Shown here: positions 10,801 to 22,056 of the stretch, piece by piece
Layout: each line of letters starts with the position of its first letter
Numbering within the stretch: the stretch's first letter is position 1
Source of the DNA: Macrocystis pyrifera
Taxonomy: Eukaryota > Sar > Phaeophyceae > Laminariales > Laminariaceae
DNA: 64,000 bases
Assembly: GCA_031763025.1 (NCBI GenBank)
Contig: JASSKH010000003.1
Coordinates: 15,930,992-15,994,991 of the forward strand
Direction of reading: 5' to 3'
Position numbers and translations under genes: made by a program
The notes under the pieces: generated by a model
What the model was told of the DNA's origin: nothing
The model's input: only the letters and a program-made list of their open reading frames with translations
The model's database searches: none

Positions 10801-13800
10801 AACTGCCAAGTCGACTGGGATTGCGTTGCCCGGCGTCGATTGTAGGGGGGCTGCGTCCGCAGGGTATGATATCGTATCACATGGCATGGGATGGGATGGG
10901 ATGGGATGGTAGTCCGCGGCGTTTTGTGGTAGGATATAGCGCTGCATGATATTCCACGGTATGGTATGGTGTGTACGTTGGCTATGGTTTGAGTTGCGTA
11001 GGTGCCTGTCGGTTGGTTTACCCCATTTAGAGAAGACCCACTCGCGAATACAAACCCTCCTTGCCAATACCCGCCACGGGGTGCAGAGTAATAGCACTCG
11101 ATACTGGCCGTTTTTAGGGACCGACCATCGTTCGAATGGCGTTTAGTACAACATACTATAGTAGAACATTCATTAATTCGGAGTGTAGCATGAGTAAAAC
11201 ATTTACTATCGTATTCGCCCGCGTGCTCGGTTGCCCGCTTCGCTCGGTGTTGCTGCCCGCTGTGCTCGCTTGCCCGCTTGCTCGGGTCTCATGTGGTCCC
11301 CTCTTGCTTGTTTTGCGGCTGCTGCTGCTCCTGCTGTACCGGTGTGGTTAGTCGCCGGGGTGTTGGCCGCCCTGGGCACCGTCGGGGCCATCGTGTACGG
11401 CAGCGTGCTCAACCTGCAAGACAACTTTGAGAAATACGAGGTGCGGGCCAGACTTCGAGGGGCACGCCGCGCGCACCCTACCGCGTCGAAATACGGATAA
11501 TTTACTCTCCTTCATGTCCCAAAGTATACGCGTAATTTCTCTATTTCTACAATAAATTAATAGCACTACGTACGCTATAGTAACTATAAACTCGTTTGGG
11601 CTGGTCGGTAGTACTCTCCCGAGTTCTGGCCCGGTGGCTTCGTACTTACTTAGTATGTTCAAGCTTTCCTAGTTTTTTTTTCTTCGTGTTCTTGGTTTCT
11701 TCCCGGTGGTTACTACACATGACTGCTGTAGTAGCCGGTGCGAGGAACGAACCCCTGCTGCTACTGTATTTCAAGTACAGTGTTTTCAGAGTGTTGTCCC
11801 TTTTCAGCTTGCCACACCCTGGAATTTCAGGTCAACCATAATCCCGAGGCGTAACTTGCACGCTTGAGACAGATCATACAGATCATTATCTATCTATCTA
11901 TCTATCTATTTATCTATATATATATATATCTACTGTGGATGATCTAGTTCCTCACCTGCCGTTGTGACAGGTTGTGCAGGATCTATCTGTACAGTACAGA
12001 TCCAACCCAGGAAATATGTACTATCAATAGATCATGCAGGCTGTGCAGGTCCTACCGGGCAAGACGAGCTGGATCATGCAAGATCGGGCATAGATTTGCC
12101 TTGAAAGGTCTAGATCATGAACTGGGCATTATCTGTAGATGAACTGTACATGATCTGTACATGATCTATCTGTCCGAGCTGTGGAAGCTTGTGGTTCATA
12201 CATGCGGTCTTATGTTTTGGGACAGAATCGTCTGATATGTTATTGTGTTATTTATAGGAGCCTGTGCGATTTGGCCTCTTGACCGACTTCCCTGACCGCT
12301 TGATTGACCGCCCATGACATTAAACCTAGCATGTTAAGGACATAACAGACATTGACCGCCCTGAACGCTTGACTGACCGCCCTCCACACTTGAGCTAGCA
12401 TGTTATGCACAAAAGAGACCTTGAATGACCGCCCTGACCGCTTATCCGACCGCGCTCTACACAAAACCTAGCATGTTCAGGACAAAAGAGACCTTGACGC
12501 GCCCGCCCAAAGACGGCTCTCCTGTGTACGTACGATTGTAACTCCATGTTTGGCTGTAACTGTTGCACTTGTACTGTTATACGTAAGCTTTCTTGTGTGA
12601 CCACGGACTTGTTGTTATCACGTTAACGACTGTACTATGGCGGCGATGAGCTACGTAGTGCGAGAACAACTTCAGCAACAATGACGATAATCCTCGTTCT
12701 CGTTATGTGTGCGCGTGAAGAGGGCTCTATGGGATTTCGCAGCAGCGGCCGGAGACCGCGCTATGTATTTTTTCAGCTACTCCGTTGTTGCTCTTGGGCA
12801 CGCGGCCCGGTTTGGAGAATTTTAGGCGGCGGGTGTATAGAATATACTATAACCCCTTTGCAAGTGCAACCAATCGCGTTTTGGAGACAAAGAAAACTGG
12901 GAGCAGAGTGGGGTGTTTTGTTCTCAGTCGTGTAGATGTTCGAAAATGTCCACGGCGAAGTGTTGAATGATGCCTAAACTAGTCTCTCCCCCTCCTCCCC
13001 TCTCTTCCCCTCCCCTCCCCCTTGCCCTCCCCTCCCCTCCCCTCGCCTCCCCTCCCCTCGCCTCCTCTCCGCGCCCCTCCCCTCCCCCGCCCGCATACCC
13101 ACGTTTGCTTGGTATATTAGATTGGGGCGGAGCGGGTGGCCGCGGTTATCGACAAGTGGCTTCAGAAGTATAACTATAGCCTCGACGACGACTTCATGCC
13201 GTTAGCCGTGCAAGGCGTGCGAGACCGAGTCCCTCAAGTCTTAAAGGTGCTACGATATAACCTCCTAAAGAAAAAAACAATTCGTTTATTCACACTATTA
13301 CTTACAGTAGTAACTCAAGCCGTTCATTAAATTAATTACTCGTACGAACTCGCGACCCAACCTTTGTATCCTAGTTTGTTTTTTTTTCCCCATTTCCCCC
13401 ACCCGACCCCTTCTTTTGGTATTTTGAGGTGGCGTTACTCGGGGGGGGAAGTATGTACGAATGTCGAATGTTGGAGAAGGTGTGGCCAACGAACAAGAAA
13501 GCCTCTTTTGCGGGAGGCGTTTTTTTTGTTTTTTATTTATCTCTGTTCAGGGTTTGTCGCGGCGCAGGGTACTGCAAGGAGTAAAGAGCGGCGATGAAAG
13601 GGTTCTGCCCAACATCCAGCGGTTTCGTCGGTTTTTACCGGGGATTCCTAATGCATTCGCGGCGTTTTTTTTTTCGGCGCGTCTGACCGACGGTGTTTGT
13701 TCGCTCTCCGACTGCAAGTGTCATGCTTGCCGTTATTAAAAACGAACGAACCAACCAGCCGCGATGCGCGTCCCCTGGACGTGTACAGGATGGCGCTGTT

Positions 13801-15145
13801 TTAGAAATAAAGCTGCTCATTAATGTCATCCATATGCAAGAAAGTCCGCCTCACGAACGATTCTTAGTGGGATGCAGCTCATCCTTCGTGCGACTCGCCG
13901 AACACCTCACGGCGGTTCGCGCTTGGTGCAAGCAATGTCTGCCTGGTCGTTGAAAACATGGCGTGCTCCGTCCCGGCATTGTAGGGATGCAAGAGTCGAT
14001 GGCCATACATAGGACAACGGCCTTGCATGACCATGAGTACCCCCCCCCCCCCCGCGCCCCTCGCAAGCCGCCGATCCCCCCCCTCTCCCCCGGCGTCTGG
14101 CTGACCCCCCCAACTCCCTCCCATCCGTGTGTTTGTCCACCATTTGATTGGTCACGTTCAGGCGGTGTTGTCCTCCCTACAGTATTTCTTCCTCGTGGCC
14201 ATTTTTCTCGTCTACCTCCTCATCAGGCAAGCGCGCTTTTATTTCTTGTTGCCACCCCCCCCCCCCCCCGCCCCCCGAGCTCCATGTCGAAATAGATGCG
14301 TGATAAATGGTCGAATGACTAAGGCAAGTAACAAATGAGTGCCCCCCCCCCCGGCGCTATGGTCATACGACTACGGCCATGCATGATAGGGAGTACCCCC
14401 CCCCCCCCCCCTTCCTGCCTAGTTTCCGCTGATCGTCGGGGTTGCCCTCAATCTTTGACGAAACGCGCAACATCTACGAATGTATGGTTTAGGATTTTCT
14501 GGTATTATTACCCTGATATGCGGCTGCATCCTACCTGTGGTTTTACTGTGCGCCCTGGCAGGCGTTTTTCGCTCGGTGCGTTTACCGCTGATCATCGCGG
14601 TTGGCCTCAACCCTTAACGAAACGTGCGACATTTGCTCACCTGGTATATTTTGATGATTTCTGGTATCGACCTGGTATGAGTAGACGAGGAGTAGGGTAT
14701 ACGAGGATTTGCCACGGGAGGAGGGGGAAGTGTAAGGAGGAGCCTTCAAGAAGGGAAGGCTGGGTGTATGTTGGCTCAGAGTGATTTACAATACGTGTAT
14801 TGTGTGCCAGGTATAGAAGAGCGACTACTCTCTGCGATATAAGAGGGATATCTGTTCGGTTTAAGTCGGACTGGAACATGTATGTATGATACATTGCCGG
14901 AGGACCAATGAAGAAATCAAGTATCATCCCCGTGGTACATTTTTTTCCTCCCAGTCTAGCTGAGGAGACTAAACAATTAAATAAAACTGCTCGAGGGACT
15001 ATCTGTCATACCAGCACCATACACCACACAGCTAGTCTTAGACCAACCTCCAGCAGTAGTAGCGTTTCTCGTACATGAGGCATGCCGACCCCTAGTACTT
15101 ACTGTAGTAGCCACGACACTTTTGTTGGGCCTTTTTTCCCTCTCC

Positions 15146-15221
<76 letters not shown>

Positions 15222-18200
15222 TTCGTTGCTGGCATTATGTATAGTCCTGTGAAGCCGATCAAGTCCAGCGTGTGGGGCATCATCGATCTCCACATCCGGC
15301 GATACATACGACTGAAGACTATGGTGAGCCGACCACCTTTTTTTTGCTTCGAGTCGCTGAGCAACGCGCAGACGGAGACAGAAGGGCCCGTGGTTTCGCG
15401 TTGACTCGGTCGGTTGGTAGGGTTCCCTTCTACTGCTGCACTGTTTATAAACATATGTAAGCATATTAGGGCTGTGCTGTGAGTCGGCTGTGTTTGCCGA
15501 TTTTTAGACACGTCGATTTTCGGCGCAGACGATATAATATTTCCGATGCATCGGCGAATCCGGCGTGTGTGAGTGAATCCTTGTTTTTTATTCATTTGTT
15601 TTTTTTATTAATGTGAGTGAATCCTAACTTTAGGTCATGCAAATCGGGACGATATTTTACGGAGGTTTTGCCGATTCCGATTTTGAATATAAAATCGCTC
15701 CGATTAACTTGAGTGAATCGGTTCCGATTCACAGCTCGAAAACCTATGCCTGACTCTAATTCCAAGTTACGTGTTCCCGAAACGGGAGTGCAGTCCTGAA
15801 GGGGTTAAGAAGTACAAGTTTTTTTTTCAGAACATATTTTTTGGGAATTTGTGTAGGACGCTTTTTTCCTGTAGTGCAGGGGTTGAATCAACACCGCAAG
15901 CCCTCAGCACTTTTAGTGCCCCAGTCCCGTTTTGGGGACAAAGTACTTAGAATTTGACTGGTCTGTCCTCACGACGGGACTGACTGCGGTTCTAAAAGAG
16001 TTACGTATACCCCTCTTGTGACTTGAGAGGGGAAAACGGACTTTAGAAAGGGACGATTGCAACGATGGTCGCTGCGTGACTATTGCAGGGGTCCATAGTT
16101 AACGGGACCAAATTTTGTTAGTAAAAATAGGCACATATATAGGTTTTTATGTACACCATAGGTCCTGTTAACTATGGACCCCCGTAATAGGAGGTGATAG
16201 AAACTAACTGGTGTCCGAGTTGTTGTTGTTGTTGTTGTTGTTGTTGCTCTTGTTGTTACAGTTATCACACTACCTCGTGTCCCAAAATAATGAATCCTTG
16301 GTCACAGGACAGGCTCCAAAAACTGGAGCGGAAGAATACCTCCGGGAAAAAAAAGTATAGCCAAATCTTACAGTACCAAAAAACGAAAAAACAAAGGCAG
16401 CCAGATGGACATCATGGCTAAAAGAGTTACGTATACCCCTCTTGTGACTTGAGAGGGGAAAACGGACTTTAGAAAGGGACGATTGCAACGATGGTCGCTG
16501 CGTGACTATTGCAGGGGTCCATAGTTAACGGGACCAAATTTTGTTAGTAAAAATAGGCACATATATAGGTTTTTATGTACACCATAGGTCCTGTTAACTA
16601 TGGACCCCCGTAATAGGAGGTGATAGAAACTAACTGGTGTCCGAGTTGTTGTTGTTGTTGTTGTTGTTGTTGTTGCTCTTGTTGTTACAGTTATCACACT
16701 ACCTCGTGTCCCAAAATAATGAATCCTTGGTCACAGGACAGGCTCCAAAAACTGGAGCGGAAGAATACCTCCGGGAAAAAAAAAAAAAAAAAGTATAGCC
16801 AAATCTTACAGTACCAAAAAACGAAAACAAAGGCAGCCAGATGGACATCATGGCTTAAAACACATCGTTACACCTAAAACCAGGGGGAAAGTATAATCAT
16901 CTTCCATGATTTTTGCAACCTATTCCAACGAGGCGGTATACGTTACACAAAACCGAAAACAAACTGAAATGAAGCGAAATGACGTAAAGTGAACTGCAAT
17001 GAAAAACATCAAAATCAAAGGAAATTGAGGTCAAATCAAATCACGCGGAGAAACGGGCTACGCACGCGTACGAAAACGAATGAACGCAAAGGAAATGTAA
17101 GCGAAGGGAAAGCGAAAAACAAAAGGAGCTAAAACAGAACAAAAAAAAGAACGAGATAGAAAGGAAAGAAGAGAGACAAAAGTGAGGAAGAGAGGTAAGA
17201 AATAAGACAAGAAGGGGAAAGGTGAAATAGCAGGCGCGGGAGGCAGGCGAGGGAGTCCGGGCGGCCCTGCGCTACGTACGTCGTAGCTACTTTTTTGTGC
17301 TGGGAAGGCACGCATCATGACGAAGGCCGTGCAATGCAAGGAGTCGTGCGGCGCAGACGCAACATGTCACCAAAAGTCATCGTTGGTTTGGTCGCTATCT
17401 GCAACACACACAGGGGTTAAAAGCCGCGGGGTATGCTCATCGCACCGTGATCACACCCTAGGTGCCTTACCACATATAGGCAGCTTCCGATTTTGTCTTT
17501 CCTCATATACGGGCTGCTGTGTTTCCTGCATGAAGCCACATAAATCCCCTATTAATAGTACGCGCGATCGAAGTATCACTATTACGGGGGGCCATAGTTA
17601 ACAGGACCTACGGTACGCACAAAAACCTATATATATACCTATTTTTACTAACAATATTTGGTCCTATTTACTATGGTCCCCCGTAATAGTATGACACACG
17701 GCTTGCAAAGATGAGTTTCGACCAAGTCCTCGATCTCACAGCTGTTGTTTTCAATTTTATTGATGTGCTAGTACCTGGTACGATGTGTAGATACCATCGT
17801 GGATCTCGCACGTGGCATGTTTGTCGATTGCTAAAAAAAAAACTTCCATCCGCCAACCAATCTGAACAGAACAAGAGACCCACCTTTAGGAGAGCCCAAT
17901 CTGGAAATGACAGGCTGTATGCATACATACGAAGTGGCGGTTTTGCACCCCACATTGCCCGTCCATTGCTACTACGCACTGAACGTGTCTGACATGTTTC
18001 CATCCTTTTTGGTCGGTTTTATCTCTGTTCGCGAACAAGAGCGCAGTGGTGTTTTCAATCGCAAAATGTAATACGGCTTACCGGATACCAGGTAAACCAG
18101 GTATATCTTTGGATGCAATCCCGGGACCCTGGAACCGTTCTGCGTTCTGGTCTCTTTGAGGAGGGTATCGAATCTGACATTTGCCCCTGAGCAAGAAAAG

Positions 18201-21200
18201 CCACCCAAAGTTTTGTGAAAACCTGTTTCGGATTCGAGAAGACAGCGTTAGCGTAGAAGCACTCTGATCACACACACACACTCCCGTTCATCCACCTAAC
18301 TAAAGGGATGATGATTCGAACAGCATCTAACCGGCACAGGGCAGTTTTTTTTACCTGCCCTGCGTGGCTTACCGGGTGCCAGGTAGATATTAGCGATTCC
18401 ACAGCGACCAGCGACTGCTGTGTTTCTTCTCGCGTTTTCGTTGTCGTGTCCACCCTCGCCCCACGTCCCCCCTCCCCTCTTCAAGAAAAAGGGGGAAAAA
18501 AGCCTCACCCGCCCATGGCTAACGTGGGATTTTCCACATGACAGGTTGGCTTGTTGGTGGCGACGGTGGTGGCAGCGATGCTGTGGCTCTTGGGAGTTCA
18601 GATGGCGTACGTATTCGGGTTGGTAACCTTTGTGCTCAACTTCGTCCCTAACCTGGGGCCGCTGGTCGCCACCTGCCTGCCCATGCCTCTCGTCATCTTC
18701 GACCCCGGTGAGGAGCCGCCTGGGTTTCGATTGCCGAGGCGTGTGTTCTTCGGGGATAAGGGATGCGGGGAAGGGATACTTTTTGGTGATGGTGGGGGTG
18801 GTGCGTTTGGTGTTGCTGCTGATGTTGATTTATCACATTTCGTCATCGCAATAACCTAGTCTGTGGTCACAGGACAGGCTCCAATTATTATGGAGTGGAA
18901 GAAAAGAGCAAAGCAGAAAAAAACTACTACGGGGGTCCATAGTTAATAGGACCTATGGTGTACATAAAAACCTATATATTTACCTATTTTTACTAACAAA
19001 ATTTGGTCCCATTAGCTATGGACCCCCGTAATACCAGGGATGTGCGTACGCAGCAGGCACCAGGTAAGCTGAGGAAATTCGTACCCCAACCCAAAACGTC
19101 AAACAAAACCATTAATAGCGAAAGGCTTCGTATGTGTTTCTTATCTGTGTTTCTCTTCTGTATCTCTGGTGCTCTTGCGCGTGCGTGAATTTCAGACCTG
19201 TCCCACTTGAATCAAGTGCTGGCCTTCCTACTCCCGACGACGGTAAGTCGTCAGGGGCAGACCGCTGCTGTTGCCCTGCTGCACGAGGTGTTCATAGAAG
19301 GCTGATGCTGCTGATGCTGCTGCTGCTTTGCTGTACGAGGTATTCATCGAAGACTGATGATGCTGCTGCTTTGCTGTACCAGGTGTTCACAAGAGACTGC
19401 TGCTGCTTTGCTGTACGAGTTGAGCATCTGAGTTTTTCGTGGGCTCCCCCCTGCCTGCTGATTGAAAAGGCGGACACGTAACGAAGCGTATTCTCTGTCA
19501 TGGCGTTGCGTTGCGTTTGTACCTAAAACTACTATTATCGTAATGCATCCTGCCTTACGAGGTCAGATGTAGCACCTTTGGTGGTTTGTTTGACCCGTGT
19601 TGCTTCAGAGATGGTTCCGGACTACGGTAGCAGTAACCCTTGATGTGAATCTGTTGGGCCGAGACTTGCATGCTATCAATATACCAGGTATGTATGTTGT
19701 TGGACCGCCAGCCGCATACATCTTGGACAGAGTGTTTTTGTGTCGCGACGTGGTGTACAGGGAAACGATGCTTTTGTTTGACGCACATCATCGTCGTAAA
19801 AGGTGTGTCTGTGTTTTTTTTTAATGGTTTTGTGCTTTGTTGATGGATTGTACATTCTACTATTATTCTGTCGTTGCCGAACCGGAATCAATCGCTTGCC
19901 CGAAGAGGTCTCTCCCCCGGGCACAGTGCCTTGGGGCATGCCTGACAATATCCGGTCTGCACTGCCCGGCGCGGCGCCGCGTACCATCCTCGCTGATGTT
20001 TGCGTGATGACACCTTGCTTCGCCCCTGTTGTGCGTGCTGTGCATGTGTGTCTGTGTGCCTCTCGAACATCTGAAACTACTGTACGTATTCGGTGGATGT
20101 GGTGCGCAATCATCGCGTCAACCATGTCATCAACCATGGTATCAACCATCGCATCCTGTTGCAGGCCCACCTGGCGATCGGTAATTTGGTGGAACCGTCC
20201 CTCTTCGGGGAGTCGTTCGAGCTGTCTCCCGTCGTCGTCCTCCTCTCCCTGACCTTCTGGGGGTCATTGTGGGTAAGCTGCGACGTACTGCTGTTTCTGC
20301 ATCTGCTGCTGTTTGTTGTGTGTGTTGTCTGTGCTGTGGGTCTTGTGGTTGCTGTGTACCCTGTGAGTGCTTGGGTGTGTTTGTGTGTGATGTGGATGCT
20401 GTGGGCGTTGTGGATGTTTGGGATGTTGTGTACGCTGTGAGTGTTTCGGGTGTTGCGCCTACCTGGGATGTGTTCACATAATTTCGTGGGGGCTTGGGTT
20501 ACGTGTGTTGTGCGTTGTTTTTGTCCTGTTTCGGGTGTGTTGGGTGTTGTATTTGTTGTTTGCCTTGCTTGTGTTGGGTGTGTTGTATTTGTTGTTTGCC
20601 TTGCTTGTGTTGGATGTGTTACGTACGTCCTGGGTGCCCGGGTTTGCTGTATGCCTTGTACGTCTTGTGTGCGTTGTATGTTGTTGTAGGTGTGGGATGT
20701 GCTCTGTGTTTTATGCGTTTGCGTTTGTTTGTTCTGCGTGTTGTGTTCGATGTATGTATGCGTTGCATGTGCTGAATGTGTTACCGGGCTTCCCGCCCCC
20801 CTTCCCTACCCTTCGTCTCGGCAGCAACGAAGTGTCTTCATGTTCTGTCATTCTGTCATTTGACTCCTTCCGTTTGAGTGTGGTTTGGAAGCGAAAACGA
20901 TGACCGCTGCGCAAAGCGATCCCCGCGGCATGTCATAGGCCAGAGAAGTATTCCAAGGAGGAGAATAGCCGCAGATACGTCGGGTTTTTTTATTTGACGG
21001 TGCATGCGTCCTGGCTGCTTGCGGATTCAGGAGTTCGTGAAAACGGGAGGCGTGCATTGCACTGCCGGAAATGCCTTGTGCTCGAGTGCCGTAGGCTCCA
21101 GTAGCTCTCGCTGTCCTTGTGGGGAGTAGGTACGTTAATACTCGAGCCCGCGTGTGTGCCGAGTCGTGCCCCTCTTGTTCTACATGGCTCGTGCTGAGCG

Positions 21201-22023
21201 TTAATCGGTTTATGTTCGACCGGCTTGCAGGGAATTCCCGGCATGATCCTCGCGGTGCCCATGGTGGTGATCACCCGAATCGTTTGCGACCACCTGGAGC
21301 ACCCTTACGCCAAGACCCTCATGCGCTTGCTCGAGGGGAATGTCTTCGAGGTGCGTCTGGTTCTGGTTCTGGTCCGATGTCTGCCACGAAACCGTGCACA
21401 CGCGCGCGCGGGGGGGGGGGGTTACACGGTCATTTACGTACGGTTCTTACCGTTCAACATGACTAAATATTTCGTACTAGCGATGCTACCGTGCCGCCCG
21501 GCGTTTTCATGTCGTTTTCCCCCCACGCCAACCTTTTTATCCTAATAGCTGCCATCCTTCCTGTACAGCGGCCGGCGTAACGCTCTCTCGCTACCGCCAT
21601 GGGGGGGCTTTCTCACGGCAGCCTTCGGGCGGCTCTCCTTATTACCCCGCCCCTCTATCCCCTCCCTACCCTGCCCCGCCCCGCCACCCCGCGCGGTATT
21701 GTTTCGGCGTGTACATTCGAACCTGGGCTCCTTCACCTACGGCCACCGTGTCACCCCGAAGTCACCCTGTGCTTCCATTTTTGCCCTTCCTCCCCTACCC
21801 CGACGTACTCACCGTACGCCGCCCCGCACGCCCTTGCGATGTTTTTTCATACGCACGCGCCCTCTTTCATCTACGACCGTCATGCCACCCTGTGGTTTTG
21901 TGCCCCCCCCCCCCCCCCCCCCCCCCTCCCCCCTATATATTATATATGGGTTGGATTGGCGTCGGTTGGCAACGACACTGTAAAACATGCCGCTCACTAC
22001 GTGAGCTAGACATCCAGGGTACC

Positions 22024-22056
<33 letters not shown>

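Larger units (their letters stand above)
15993..16855. repeat. Recent tandem duplication, 426-bp unit
   Basis: Bases 15993-16418 and 16419-16855 are almost identical. They differ mainly in the TTG and A runs (copy 2 is 11 bp longer). Each copy contains a complete TA-MITE, so the duplication is younger than that insertion. Confidence 0.92.

Noticed and set aside
15092..15595. Minus-strand 167-codon frame with Arg-Glu repeat
   Set aside because: Translation of the (CT)n microsatellite; overlaps transporter exon 8 on the other strand.
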